DNA of 64,000 bases from Streptomyces sulphureus DSM 40104 (GCF_000381025.1 NZ_KB905819.1:248001-312000), one strand, 5' to 3'; shown: positions 1 through 8,944, counted from the first letter of the stretch. Translations and numbers: made by a program. The notes: a model not told the origin generated them from the sequence alone.

Positions 1-258
1 CAGCAGGAGCTCGGCGAGACCCCGGTCGAGGGGTCGGCGGGCGGTGGCCTCGTCAAGGCGACCGTGACCGGCTCCGGTGAGCTGACGGGGCTGGTGATCG
101 ACCCGAAGGCGGTCGACCCGGAGGACACCGAGACCCTCGCCGACCTCGTCGTCGCGGCGGTCCGGGACGCCAACTCCGCGGCGCAGGAGCTCCAGCAGGA
201 GAAGCTCGGCCCGCTCGCGCAGGGCCTCGGCGGCGGGCTGCCCGGGCTGCCCTTCTGA
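1..258 (+). CDS. YbaB/EbfC nucleoid-associated protein, 3' part only
   Basis: The reading frame is open from the first base of the window, so the 5' end lies outside and only the last 85 codons are seen. The family forms small dimers that bind DNA and shape the nucleoid, and it is usually encoded next to recR, as here. The visible part holds the conserved family core, with VEGSAGGGLVKATVTGSGEL followed by a segment like LVIDPKAVDPEDTETLADLV. It ends in a Gly/Pro-rich tail (LGGGLPGLPF) that is common in Streptomyces versions. The dnaX gene normally lies upstream in this operon. The recR start is 85 bp downstream, so cotranscription is likely. Confidence 0.9.
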   Translation, partial: QQELGETPVEGSAGGGLVKATVTGSGELTGLVIDPKAVDPEDTETLADLVVAAVRDANSAAQELQQEKLGPLAQGLGGGLPGLPF

Positions 259-343
259 GTGACCTCCGGCCCGTGGCGGCGGCCGATGCCGCGGTGGGCG
301 ACAACCAGTGTGACAGGGCAGGATTTCGGAGAGCGGAGCTTCC

Positions 344-943
344 GTGTACGAAGGCGTGGTGCAGGATCTGATCGACGAGTTGGGCAGGCTGCCCGGTGTC
401 GGTCCCAAGAGCGCGCAGCGGATCGCCTTCCACGTCCTCCAGGCGGAGCCGGCGGACGTGCGCCGGCTCGCGCAGGCGCTCACCGAGGTCAAGGAGAAGG
501 TCAGATTCTGCACCGTGTGCGGCAACGTCGCGCAGGAGGAGCAGTGCAGGGTCTGCCTCGACCAGCGCCGGGACCCTTCGGTGATCTGCGTCGTCGAGGA
601 GCCGAAGGACGTCGTGGCGATCGAGCGGACCCGCGAGTTCCGCGGCAGGTACCACGTGTTGGGCGGGGCGATCAGCCCGATCGACGGCGTCGGCCCGGAT
701 GACCTGCGCATACGGGAGCTGATGGCGAGGCTCGCCGACGGAGCCGTCAAGGAGCTGATCCTCGCCACCGATCCGAACCTCGAAGGTGAGGCGACGGCGA
801 CGTATCTGGCGCGTATGGTCTCGGCCATGGGCCTGAAGGTGACGCGGCTGGCGAGCGGCCTGCCCGTCGGGGGCGACCTGGAGTACGCCGACGAAGTCAC
901 GCTGGGACGAGCCTTCGAGGGGAGAAGGTTGCTCGATGTCTGA
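344..943 (+). CDS. recR: Recombination protein RecR
   Basis: RecR works with RecO (and RecF) to load RecA onto single-stranded gaps. The 199-residue product has the usual length and layout. An N-terminal helix-hairpin-helix (GRLPGVGPKSAQRIAFH, about residues 14-30) is followed by a C4 zinc finger with Cys56, Cys59, Cys68 and Cys71. A Toprim domain follows, with the acidic EEPKD near residue 86 and an ILATDPNLEGE motif near residue 145. The GTG start is chosen because the protein begins at the family's normal N-terminus (MYEGVVQDLIDELGRLPG), with GGAG-type purines about 8 nt upstream. It lies behind ybaB and overlaps the next gene by 8 nt. Confidence 0.97.
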   Translation: MYEGVVQDLIDELGRLPGVGPKSAQRIAFHVLQAEPADVRRLAQALTEVKEKVRFCTVCGNVAQEEQCRVCLDQRRDPSVICVVEEPKDVVAIERTREFRGRYHVLGGAISPIDGVGPDDLRIRELMARLADGAVKELILATDPNLEGEATATYLARMVSAMGLKVTRLASGLPVGGDLEYADEVTLGRAFEGRRLLDV

Positions 944-1601
944 CGCCACGCTGAACTCGATCACCACCGAGCCCGACGACTTCGCGGTGCAGATCCGCGA
1001 CCAGGTGGAGAGCTTCCTCGTCTCCGTCACCGAGGTGGCCAAGGGGGACGAGCCGGCGAGCGCCGTCCCGTACCTCCTGCTGAGCGTCTCCCAACTCCTC
1101 CTCGCCGGCGGCAGGTTGGGAGCGCACGAGGACTTCGTCCCGGACGAGCGGTACGAGCCGGACGTCGGCCCCGAGCCGGACGTCGACGAACTACGGGAGC
1201 GGCTCGCGGCGCTGCTCGACCCGATCGACGTCTACTCCGAGGTCTTCGACCCGTACGAGCCGCGGACGGCGCCCGTCCCCTGCCGTATCTCGGACGACCT
1301 CGCCGACGCGGTCGCGGCGCTGCGGCACGGCATGGCCCACTACGACACGGGCCGGGTCAGCGAGGCGCTGTGGTGGTGGCAGTTCTCCTACCTCACCAAC
1401 TGGGGCCCGACGGTGTCGGCTTCGCTCCGGGCCCTCCAGTCGCTCGTCGCGCACGTGCGGCAGGACACTCCGCTGGGGGACCTCCAGGGCCTCGACACGG
1501 ACAGCGGCGCGGCGTCGGACGACGGCGCCCTGGAGGCGGAGGCCGGCGCGGTGATGGCGGCGGAGATCGGCGAACCCCTCGGGATGCGCGGGGAGCGCTG
1601 A
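936..1601 (+). CDS. DUF5063 domain protein
   Basis: This 221-residue cytoplasmic protein belongs to a family found directly after recR in streptomycetes. It has no known function. It is acidic and mostly helical, with an early segment reading FAVQIRDQVESFLVSVTEVAKG and an aromatic patch EALWWWQFSYLTNWG at about residues 144-158. There is no signal peptide or membrane segment. The ATG lies inside the end of recR (8 nt overlap), with GGGGAGAAGG just upstream, so translation is probably coupled to recR. The conserved link with recR and ybaB suggests a role near DNA repair, but that is only inferred from position. Confidence 0.9.
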   Translation: MSDATLNSITTEPDDFAVQIRDQVESFLVSVTEVAKGDEPASAVPYLLLSVSQLLLAGGRLGAHEDFVPDERYEPDVGPEPDVDELRERLAALLDPIDVYSEVFDPYEPRTAPVPCRISDDLADAVAALRHGMAHYDTGRVSEALWWWQFSYLTNWGPTVSASLRALQSLVAHVRQDTPLGDLQGLDTDSGAASDDGALEAEAGAVMAAEIGEPLGMRGER

Positions 1602-1855
1602 GCGCCCTGCCAACTGCCCGCCTCCGTGCGGCGGTTGCCGAGCCCGCATCCCTGGTGCGTGACACACCGCGACAGCCGCGCACGTACCGTCGTGTGAGGT
1701 GTCTAACGATCCGCCGCGGCCCCCGTGTGCACGGGCCGGGAGCGGGAATGCGCGGCTTTGGACGAGCGGGTGACGGGCGCCCGCTCGTTAGACTGAGCCG
1801 ACCGTCGGGTCCCGGCCAAAGGACCCAGAACGACTGATTCGAGGAGCGAGCACAC
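1602..1855. other. Intergenic region ahead of aspartokinase
   Basis: No gene is seen here. TTAGACT at about 1788-1794 looks like a -10 element, about 60 nt ahead of the lysC start. Between it and the start lies a short inverted repeat, GGGTCC at 1806-1811 and GGACCC at 1822-1827. The region probably holds the lysC promoter; the role of the repeat is unknown. Confidence 0.4.
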
Positions 1856-3166
1856 GTGGGCCTTGTCGTGCAGAAGTACGGCGGCTCCTCCGTTGCCGAT
1901 GCCGCGGGCATCAAGCGCGTCGCCAAGCGGATCGTCGATGCCAGGAAGCGCGGCCACCAGGTCGTCGTCGTGGTGTCGGCGATGGGTGACAGCACGGACG
2001 AGCTGATCGATCTTGCCTCGGAGGTGTCGCCGGTCGCCTCCGGGCGCGAGTTCGACATGCTGCTGACCGCCGGAGAGCGGATCTCCATGGCGCTGCTGGC
2101 GATGGCGATCAAAGCCCTCGGCAGCGAGGCGCAGTCGTTCACCGGCAGCCAGGCGGGGCTGATCACCGACTCCGTGCACAACAAGGCGCGGATCATCGAC
2201 GTCACCCCCGGCCGCATCCAGAGCTCCGTCGACGAGGGCAACATCGCGATCGTCGCCGGCTTCCAGGGCGTCTCGCAGGACAGCAAGGACATCACCACGC
2301 TGGGCCGCGGCGGCAGCGATACCACGGCGGTCGCGCTCGCCGCCGCGCTCGACGCGGAGGTCTGCGAGATCTACACCGACGTCGACGGCGTCTTCACCGC
2401 GGACCCGCGCGTCGTGCAGTCCGCGAGGAAGATCGACTGGATCTCCTTCGAGGACATGCTGGAGCTCGCGAGCTCCGGCTCGAAGGTGCTCCTGCACCGG
2501 TGCGTCGAGTACGCACGCCGCTACAACATCCCGATCCACGTGCGGTCCTCGTTCTCCGGCCTGGAGGGCACCTGGGTCAGCAACGAGGATCCTCGGCGTG
2601 CGCGAGGAAGCGCCGGCGAGAAGAGTCAGCAAGGGGAGCAATCGATGGAGCAGGCGCTGATCTCGGGTGTCGCCCATGACACGTCCGAAGCCAAGGTCAC
2701 GGTCGTCGGCGTCCCGGACAAGCCGGGCGAGGCCGCCGCGATCTTCCGCGTGATCGCGGACTCGCAGGTCAACATCGACATGGTGGTGCAGAACGTCTCG
2801 GCGGCCTCGACGGGGCTCACCGACATCTCGTTCACGCTCCCCAAGAGTGAGGGCAAGAAGGCGATCTCGGCGCTGGAGCGGGCGCAGGGCACCATCGGCT
2901 ACGAATCCCTCCGCTACGACGACCAGATCGCCAAGATCTCCCTCGTCGGCGCCGGGATGAAGACCAACCCCGGCGTCACGGCGACGTTCTTCGACGCGCT
3001 CTCCAACGCGGGCGTCAACATCGAGCTCATCTCCACCTCGGAGATCCGCATCTCGGTCGTCACCCGCGAGGAGCTCGTCGACGAGGCGGTGCGCGCGGTG
3101 CACTCCGCTTTCGGCCTCGACAGCGCCAGCGACGAGGCGGTCGTCTACGGCGGCACCGGCCGCTGA
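1856..3166 (+). CDS. lysC: Aspartokinase, alpha chain
   Basis: Aspartokinase phosphorylates L-aspartate with ATP, the first step to lysine, threonine, methionine and diaminopimelate. The 436-residue product starts with the catalytic signature VQKYGGSS (Lys7). It has GRGGSDTTAVALAAAL near residue 150 and DVDGVFTADPR near residue 179, then two ACT domains from about residue 270 that bind feedback inhibitors. The GTG start gives the family's standard N-terminus and follows GAGGAG at about 1842. Codon 264 is an ATG with a strong ribosome-binding site (separate entry), the arrangement used in actinobacteria to make a free beta subunit. In S. coelicolor asd (aspartate-semialdehyde dehydrogenase) follows directly; here it does not. 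Confidence 0.97.
   Translation: MGLVVQKYGGSSVADAAGIKRVAKRIVDARKRGHQVVVVVSAMGDSTDELIDLASEVSPVASGREFDMLLTAGERISMALLAMAIKALGSEAQSFTGSQAGLITDSVHNKARIIDVTPGRIQSSVDEGNIAIVAGFQGVSQDSKDITTLGRGGSDTTAVALAAALDAEVCEIYTDVDGVFTADPRVVQSARKIDWISFEDMLELASSGSKVLLHRCVEYARRYNIPIHVRSSFSGLEGTWVSNEDPRRARGSAGEKSQQGEQSMEQALISGVAHDTSEAKVTVVGVPDKPGEAAAIFRVIADSQVNIDMVVQNVSAASTGLTDISFTLPKSEGKKAISALERAQGTIGYESLRYDDQIAKISLVGAGMKTNPGVTATFFDALSNAGVNIELISTSEIRISVVTREELVDEAVRAVHSAFGLDSASDEAVVYGGTGR
2631..2638 (+). promoter_or_regulatory. Internal ribosome-binding site for the aspartokinase beta subunit
   Basis: AAGGGGAG lies inside lysC, 6 nt ahead of an in-frame ATG at 2645. That is an excellent Shine-Dalgarno match and spacing in a coding region with no other reason to carry it. 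Starting at 2645 gives a 173-residue product containing only the two ACT domains. In Corynebacterium and relatives aspartokinase is an alpha2beta2 enzyme whose beta chain comes from the same in-frame overlapping arrangement, so this is very likely the beta start. Confidence 0.85.
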
Positions 3167-3440
3167 CCCCGGTTACCCCCGGAGCCCCGGTCACTGGCCA
3201 ACGCCCTTTCACTGCGTGAGAATTCGCTCTTCGCCCTGCTGCAACCGGCGGCGGGACGGGGGGCGTCTTCGCTTCCACGGCCGGAGGCCCGGGGGACGTG
3301 TCCGAGCAGCCGTGGAGGACGGGGCATTGAGGATGAGTGGTGCGGATGCGGGCGACCGTCGTGAGAGCGAGCACGCTGTCCCGCGCGTACAACCCTGACG
3401 GGGGGCAGCGTGTCCAACAGGCGTGGCAGAGGTACTCGGA

Positions 3441-4058
3441 ATGGCAACGGCACTCGGGCACCCCGGTACGCGGACCGGCGGTGTGCCCGTGATCGCCCCT
3501 TGGTCTTCGGCTGGTCGCACCGCTGCGCCCGCGCGCTCCGCAGAGACTGACGACGCGATGACAGCCGGCACCACCGTCGACCACCTCACCGAGACCTACC
3601 GCACCCACTACAAGTCCCTGCTCGGCCTCGCGGCTCTCCTCCTCGACGACACCGCCTCGTGCGAGGACGTCGTCCAAGAGGCGTTCATCCGCGTCCACTC
3701 GGCGCGCAAGCGGGTGCGCGATCCGGAGAAGACCCTCGCCTATCTGCGGCAGACGGTCGTCAACCTCTCCCGGTCCGCGCTCCGTCGCCGCATCATCGGG
3801 CTGAAGCTGCTCTCGAAGCCCATGCCGGACATGGCGAGCGCCGAAGAGGGCGCGTACGAGCGGCTCGAGCGGGACGACCTGATCAACGCGATGCGGGGCC
3901 TGCAACGCCGGCAGCGCGAGGTGCTCGTGCTGCGCTATTTCGCGGACATGACCGAGGCGCAGGTCGCCGAGGTGCTCGGCCTCTCGCTGGGGTCCGTGAA
4001 GGCGTACGGCTCGCGCGGCATCGCGGCGTTGCGCGTCGCCATGGAGGCAGCGTCATGA
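3441..4058 (+). CDS. SigE-family ECF RNA polymerase sigma factor
   Basis: A group 4 (ECF) sigma factor of about 205 residues. It has a region 2 like YRTHYKSLLGLAALLLDDTA and CEDVVQEAFIRVH, followed by region 4 with RQREVLVLRYFADMTEAQVA and a helix-turn-helix around VLGLSLGSVKAYGSRGI. Three starts are possible: GTG 3423, ATG 3441 and ATG 3558. ATG 3441 is chosen because AGAGG sits 8 nt upstream. The first 39 residues from it are unlike a sigma domain, so ATG 3558 (MTAGTTVDHLTETYRTHY) remains a real alternative. The stop overlaps the next start as ATGA, pointing to coupled translation with a membrane protein that may act as its anti-sigma factor. Confidence 0.88.
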   Translation: MATALGHPGTRTGGVPVIAPWSSAGRTAAPARSAETDDAMTAGTTVDHLTETYRTHYKSLLGLAALLLDDTASCEDVVQEAFIRVHSARKRVRDPEKTLAYLRQTVVNLSRSALRRRIIGLKLLSKPMPDMASAEEGAYERLERDDLINAMRGLQRRQREVLVLRYFADMTEAQVAEVLGLSLGSVKAYGSRGIAALRVAMEAAS

Positions 4059-5149
4059 GTGATCTCCACGGGCGTCCCGGGACACCGGACGAGGACCCGA
4101 GGGGCATGGACGGCGGCGAGGAGACGCCGCAGCACGGCGGCGAGTTCGAGCCGGACGGCTTCGACGAGGACGCACTGCGGAGCCTCTTCCACGGCAGCGT
4201 CGCCGACCTGGAGCCCTCGCCCGACGCCCTGGAGCGGCTCCACCACGCGGTACCGGTGCGCCGGGCGCGACGCAGGCAGGCGCTGGTCGGCGCGGGCGCG
4301 CTCGCGGTCGTCGCGGCCGTCGGCATCCCGGTGTTCCTTTTCGGCGGCGTCCTCCCCGACGACGACCGCGACTCGGTCACCGCCCACGAGACCCAGGGCC
4401 AGACGCAGGGCCCGGCGGACGGAGCAGGCGAGAGCAGCCGCGGCACCGAGGGCAGCGAGAACACCGGCGAGTCCGCCGGCGGCCGCCACAACGAGGGACA
4501 GGGCCCGAGCGGCGAGCGGCAGGACACGGAGGGCGCCGACCGCGGAGCCGACCCCAGCGACACCCTCGTCGGCAGCGCCCCGAGCTGCGGACGCGAGCAA
4601 CTCGGCGCCGGCTCGGGGGATTCGGGCGAGCCCGACGAACAGGGCAGGGTCTACGGCAGCTTCCGCGTCACCAACACCTCGGGCGAGGCGTGCAGCATCC
4701 AGGGCGAGGGCGTCGTCGGCGCCGCGATGCAGGGGACGTCGACGCGCAAGCCCGTACGGATCGTCGACCACACCCCGGGAGACCCGGCCGCCGGACTCCC
4801 CGACCCGGCGAGCGAGGCGGACGAACTCGTCCTCGAACCGGGCGCCGCCTACCTCGTCAAGTTCGCCTGGGTCCCCGACTCGGCCACCTGCCGGGACAGC
4901 AGCGCCCCGCCGGGCGGCGAAGGACCCGGCGCGGTCGCCGGCGACGGAACCGGCGAGGAGGGCGACGACGACGGCGACGAGGGCAAGGACGACGGCGGCG
5001 AGACGGGCGGCTCCGGCGGCCCGGAGGAGGACCCGCTCGTCGTCATCAGCCACACACCCGACGGCGGTACGCCGCAGGCGGCCGACACCGCGGTGAAGAG
5101 CTCCTGCCCGGGGACCATCTACCGCACGGGGGTGCTCCCCGCGGGGTGA
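4055..5149 (+). CDS. Membrane-anchored protein coupled to the sigma factor, possible anti-sigma factor
   Basis: A 364-residue protein with an acidic cytoplasmic N-terminus, one membrane helix at about residues 76-99 (ALVGAGALAVVAAVGIPVFL) and a long outer region. The outer part begins with a low-complexity Gly/Glu/Asp/Arg linker. It continues with a domain of about 150 residues with paired cysteines (APSCGREQLG, GEACSIQGEG, ATCRDSS, SSCPGTIYR) that resembles DUF4232-type extracellular domains. The ATG overlaps the sigma factor stop (ATGA). A one-helix membrane protein coupled to an ECF sigma factor is the usual anti-sigma layout, but I see no zinc-binding anti-sigma motif (HxxxCxxC), so the role is inferred from position only. 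Confidence 0.8.
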   Translation: MSDLHGRPGTPDEDPRGMDGGEETPQHGGEFEPDGFDEDALRSLFHGSVADLEPSPDALERLHHAVPVRRARRRQALVGAGALAVVAAVGIPVFLFGGVLPDDDRDSVTAHETQGQTQGPADGAGESSRGTEGSENTGESAGGRHNEGQGPSGERQDTEGADRGADPSDTLVGSAPSCGREQLGAGSGDSGEPDEQGRVYGSFRVTNTSGEACSIQGEGVVGAAMQGTSTRKPVRIVDHTPGDPAAGLPDPASEADELVLEPGAAYLVKFAWVPDSATCRDSSAPPGGEGPGAVAGDGTGEEGDDDGDEGKDDGGETGGSGGPEEDPLVVISHTPDGGTPQAADTAVKSSCPGTIYRTGVLPAG

Positions 5150-5672
5150 GCGGTCCACCGGGGTTCTGCGCCAACGTCTGCTTGCGGGACCGGAGTTGCG
5201 CGGTTGTGCGCCGGGAGCTGAACACTCGGCGTGCGCGGTACGGCGTGGGGGAGCGGGTCGATGGGGCGGTAGCGCTTGTCGACGTCCCGACCGCCGGGGA
5301 TGCCTGACGCGGGTCCGCCGGTGCCGAGACGGACACGTGGTGACGCCGGACATCGGTCGTGCTCGCGTACGGGCGACCGTTGCTCGCGCACCGCGACGGC
5401 GAGGGGGCATCCCCACGCGGGTCTGCCGGTCGGGTGCCGAGCAAGCGGCGTGCGACGTCGGGTACGAGTGCCTGCGGACGAGCGTCCCCGCCCGACTGTG
5501 CGAGCGGACCCCATACCCGAGACTGCCGGTTCGGCCCGCCCGCGGACGCCCGAGCGCATCAACTGACCGACCGCGTCCGGGAAGCCGAGCCGACACCGCC
5601 CCGAAGCACCGCGCCGCCGTCGGAACCTCCCCGCCGGAACGTGCCGAATGTCCCCCGCGTACCGTGGCCTCC
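5150..5672. other. Intergenic region ahead of SURF1
   Basis: A 523-bp stretch between the sigma-factor operon and surf1 with no supported gene. Open frames cross it in several phases, but none has a ribosome-binding site or a recognisable protein. No strong hairpin or promoter stands out. Confidence 0.4.
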
Positions 5673-6569
5673 GTGTACCGGTTCCTGCTGACCCCGCGGT
5701 GGTGGGGGATCAACATCTTCGCCGTACTGGCGATCCCGGTCTGCCTCTTCATGGGGAGCTGGCAGCTGAGCCGCTTCGACGCGCGCGTCGAGAACCACCA
5801 GGAGCGGCAGGAGTACTCGGCGGAGGCGGAGCAGGCGCAGGCGAAGCCGCTCCGCGACCTGCTGCCCGTCACCGACGAGAGCGTCGACCGCACGGCACGC
5901 GTCGAGGGGCGGTACGACACCGGGCACCCGCTGCTCGTCCCCGACAGGCGGCTCGACGAACAGCAGGGCTCCTACGTGCTGGACCTGCTGCTCCCGAAGG
6001 GCGGAGGGAAGGCCGTGCCCGTCGTCCGCGGCTGGCTGCCGGGTGAGCCCGACGCGTCGGACGTACCGCCGCCGGAGCGCGGCGAGGTCACCGTCGAGGG
6101 CGTCCTCCAGGCGCCCGAGTCCCACGACCGGGCCGGGCGCGAGGCGCAGGGCGCCCTGCCCGAGGGGCAGTTGGGGTTCGTCAGCCCCGCGCCGCTGATC
6201 AACCTCGTGCCGTACGAGGTCGAGTCGGCCTGGCTCACGGTGCAGGAAACCGAGGGGAAGCTGCGCCCCGTACCCCCGGCCGCCGCCGACAACACCGGGC
6301 TCGACATGAAGGCGTTCCAGAACCTCGGCTACACGGCGGAGTGGTTCGTCTTCGCCGGCTTCGTCGTCTTCATGTGGTTCCGCCTCTTCCGGCGCGAAGC
6401 GGAGCTGGTCCGGGACGCGGAGCTCGGCCTCCACCCGGGCGACGGGGGACCGGCGGGCGGTACGCCCCCCGGCACCCCGCGGCCCGTAGAACCCCCCGAG
6501 GGGGGCGGCGAGTCCGCATCGCCCGCCGAGCCCGCTAACCCAGAACCCGCGGGGCGGGCGCGTCCCTGA
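5673..6569 (+). CDS. SURF1 family cytochrome oxidase biogenesis protein
   Basis: SURF1 proteins sit in the membrane and help insert heme into cytochrome c oxidase. The 298-residue product has the expected two membrane helices. The first lies within the first 30 residues (WWGINIFAVLAIPVCLFMGS) followed by WQLSRFDAR. The second is AEWFVFAGFVVFMWFRLF, about 75 residues from the C-terminus. An extracellular domain lies between them, with VPVVRGWLPG and GEVTVEGVLQAPE. GTG 5673 is chosen because MYRFLLTPRWWG is the usual N-terminus; GTG 5664 would add three residues. The Pro/Gly/Glu-rich tail runs 35 nt past the convergent stop of the peptidase gene. Confidence 0.9.
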   Translation: MYRFLLTPRWWGINIFAVLAIPVCLFMGSWQLSRFDARVENHQERQEYSAEAEQAQAKPLRDLLPVTDESVDRTARVEGRYDTGHPLLVPDRRLDEQQGSYVLDLLLPKGGGKAVPVVRGWLPGEPDASDVPPPERGEVTVEGVLQAPESHDRAGREAQGALPEGQLGFVSPAPLINLVPYEVESAWLTVQETEGKLRPVPPAAADNTGLDMKAFQNLGYTAEWFVFAGFVVFMWFRLFRREAELVRDAELGLHPGDGGPAGGTPPGTPRPVEPPEGGGESASPAEPANPEPAGRARP

Positions 6570-8412
6570 GGTTCCGCAGTGCGAACTCGATCTCCAGCCG
6601 CACCTGCTTGATCTGCTCTTCGACGACGAGCGAACCGTGCCCTGCGTCGTAGCGGTAGACCTCGTGCGGCGCCTCACGCTCGGCGAGCCGCTCGACGTAC
6701 CTCTCCACCTGGCGGATCGGACACCGCGGGTCGTTGACGCCGGCCGAGATGTAGACGGGTGCGCGCACCTCGTCCACGTACGTCAGCGGCGAGGAGGCGC
6801 GGAAGCGTTCCGGGACCTCCTCGGGGGTGCCGCCGAGGAGCGTGCGGTCCATGGACTTCAGCGCCTCCATCTCGTCGTGGTACGCCGTGACGTAGTCGGC
6901 GACGGGGACGGCGGCGAGGCCGAGCGCCCACGCGTCCGGCTGCGTGCCGAGGCCGAGGAGCGTCAGGTACCCGCCCCAGGAGCCGCCGGCGAGGACGAGC
7001 CGCTCCGGGTCGGCGAGCCCCGCCTCCACCACCCACCTGCGGACGGCGTCGATGTCCTCCAGCTCGATCAGTCCCACGCGGTGCTTCAGCGCGTCCGTCC
7101 ACGCCCGCCCGTACCCCGTCGAGCCGCGGTAGTTGACGCGTACGACGGCGAAGCCGTGGTCCACCCAGGCCGCCGGCTGCGCGGCGAAGCTGTCGCTGTC
7201 GTGGTGCGTCGGACCGCCGTGCACCTCGAAGACGGTGGGGAACGGGCCCTCGCCCGCAGGCTTCTGCACCAGCGCGTGGACGGTGCCGCCCGGGCCCTCC
7301 ACCCATGCGTCCTCCACGGCGACCGACGAAGGCGCCCGCGGTCCCGGCGGATCGAGCACCGTGCCGCCCGACGTCGAGCGCACCTGCGGCGGCTCGGCCG
7401 CCGACGACCAGAGGAACTCGACCGAGCCGTCGGGCCGGGCCGTCGCGCCGCCGATCGAGCCGGCGGGCGTCTCGATCCGGGAGAGCTCTCGCGTGGCGAT
7501 CTCGTACCGCCACAGCTCGTCGCGCGCCTGGAAGCTGTGGACGAGGAGGAGCGTGCCCTCGCCGCCCGCGGCCTCGGCGGGGAACCAGTCGGCGAAGAGG
7601 TCGCCGGGGAACTCCACCGCGACCTCGTGCACCTCGCCCGCGAGCGGGTCCCAGATCATCGGCTCCCAGCGGCCGCGGCGCTGGTGCCCCACGAGGAGGC
7701 GCGCGTCTCCCTCGGCGGGCGCGAACCCCAGGACGGTGAGGCCGAGTTCGAGGGTTCCGCCCTCGGTGTCGTCGAGCTCGGCGACGGTCGAGCCGTCGGC
7801 GACGCGGACGACGCGGACAGCCGAGTGCATCGCGTCGCCGTGCTCGGTGTGCTCGATCGCCAGCAGCGCGCCGTCCTTCGAGACGTCGCCGACGTCGGCC
7901 GTCTCGCGGTGGCGGTACACCTCGCGCGGGTCCTCGCCGGGCCGGAGGACATGGAGCGTCGACCCGTCCTCGTCCGTCGACCTCCCCACGACCGCCGTCC
8001 CGTCGGCAGCGAGCGCGAGCCCCGCCGGGTAGGACGCGGCGAGCTCCCCGCTCACCGGCACGTCCTCACCACCGCCGAACGGCTGGCGCATCCAGACGCC
8101 GAACTCGTCGCCGTCGGTGTCGGAGAACCACCACACCTCGGCACCGTCGGGCGTGAGGGTGCCGGAGGTCGTCCCGTTCGGCCGGTCCGTCACCTGGCGT
8201 CTGTCACCGGTGGCGCGGTCCCAGGCGTACAGTTCGAAAGTCCCGGTCGCGTTGGAGACGAACAGCCCACGCTCCGGCGCTCCTTCGGCCCACTCCGGCA
8301 GCGACACCCGCGGCGCCCTGAACCGCTTCTCCCAATCCGGCAGTTCCCCGCCCTCGCCCACTGCATGCCCCGGGGGCTGCGCCCCGCTTACCGGCCTTTC
8401 ACTCTGGTCCAT
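6535..8412 (-). CDS. S9 family serine peptidase (prolyl oligopeptidase type)
   Basis: A 625-residue cytoplasmic enzyme with no signal peptide. The N-terminal half looks like a beta-propeller, with repeated short motifs such as GTFELYAWDRATGDRRQVT. The C-terminal alpha/beta-hydrolase domain carries a complete triad: Ser478 in LAGGSWGGY, Asp561 in GVNDPRCP and His592 in YDAGHGS. These enzymes cut short peptides, often acyl-aminoacyl or prolyl bonds; the exact substrate cannot be read from the sequence. The ATG at 8412 starts the protein just before the conserved region, although the frame is open further upstream into a Pro-rich stretch. It ends tail to tail with the SURF1 gene. Confidence 0.93.
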   Translation of the reverse strand: MDQSERPVSGAQPPGHAVGEGGELPDWEKRFRAPRVSLPEWAEGAPERGLFVSNATGTFELYAWDRATGDRRQVTDRPNGTTSGTLTPDGAEVWWFSDTDGDEFGVWMRQPFGGGEDVPVSGELAASYPAGLALAADGTAVVGRSTDEDGSTLHVLRPGEDPREVYRHRETADVGDVSKDGALLAIEHTEHGDAMHSAVRVVRVADGSTVAELDDTEGGTLELGLTVLGFAPAEGDARLLVGHQRRGRWEPMIWDPLAGEVHEVAVEFPGDLFADWFPAEAAGGEGTLLLVHSFQARDELWRYEIATRELSRIETPAGSIGGATARPDGSVEFLWSSAAEPPQVRSTSGGTVLDPPGPRAPSSVAVEDAWVEGPGGTVHALVQKPAGEGPFPTVFEVHGGPTHHDSDSFAAQPAAWVDHGFAVVRVNYRGSTGYGRAWTDALKHRVGLIELEDIDAVRRWVVEAGLADPERLVLAGGSWGGYLTLLGLGTQPDAWALGLAAVPVADYVTAYHDEMEALKSMDRTLLGGTPEEVPERFRASSPLTYVDEVRAPVYISAGVNDPRCPIRQVERYVERLAEREAPHEVYRYDAGHGSLVVEEQIKQVRLEIEFALRNLRDAPAPRVLG

Positions 8413-8944
8413 GGGGACATTGTGGCGTGCGGGGGGAGGGGGCGGAGGGGGAGGCGTCCCGGTGGGCGGGGGAAGCCGGCGTCCCCTGTCGGAGGCGTCG
8501 CTCTGCGCCTTGCGATCGCCACGCTGCGTCGAGGGGGCCAGTAGCGGGTGTGACGCGCCGGCAAGGTGTGTGGCGTCTTGCCACGGCACAGGAGTTGCAC
8601 ACGTCGATGCCCCGGGATGCAGGCGACGGAGAGCAGAGAGGGCTGGACTCTGACGGGCTGGTCATCCTGTTTTCCAGCCGGCATGGCGAGGTTTGCACCC
8701 ATGGTTTCTCCGTCCCCAATGGGGTTCGGCTACGGCCTCGGCACAAAGAAGCGTTGGCATGTCGCGCATCGTTGAGTTGGAGAATCCGGCACGAGGCATC
8801 TCCTCGCAAACGGCTAGGGCTACCAGCGGCCTAGGTCCGGGTCGGGTAGGCGCGCTAGCCTCACCAACTAGCGCGGCCAGACAACTGAATGCGTCTCAGC
8901 GGTACGCATCTGCAGTTCTCGCCTCGAGTGGCACACTCGTCAGC
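8413..8944. other. Left flank of the tRNA-Pro island
   Basis: A 532-bp gap between the peptidase and the NB-ARC gene. The first part is very G-rich on the plus strand and continues the core composition. From about 8600 the base composition drifts toward lower GC, which probably marks the left edge of the accessory island. A small inverted repeat (GGCAAG at 8560-8565 and CTTGCC at 8577-8582) lies near that change. I found no copy of the 3' end of tRNA-Pro here, so no attachment site can be named. Confidence 0.35.

Noticed and set aside
8413..8944. Search for a left attachment site of the tRNA-Pro island
   Set aside because: No copy of the tRNA 3' end (such as GGGTGGCGGGATTTGAAC) was found, so no att site is called.
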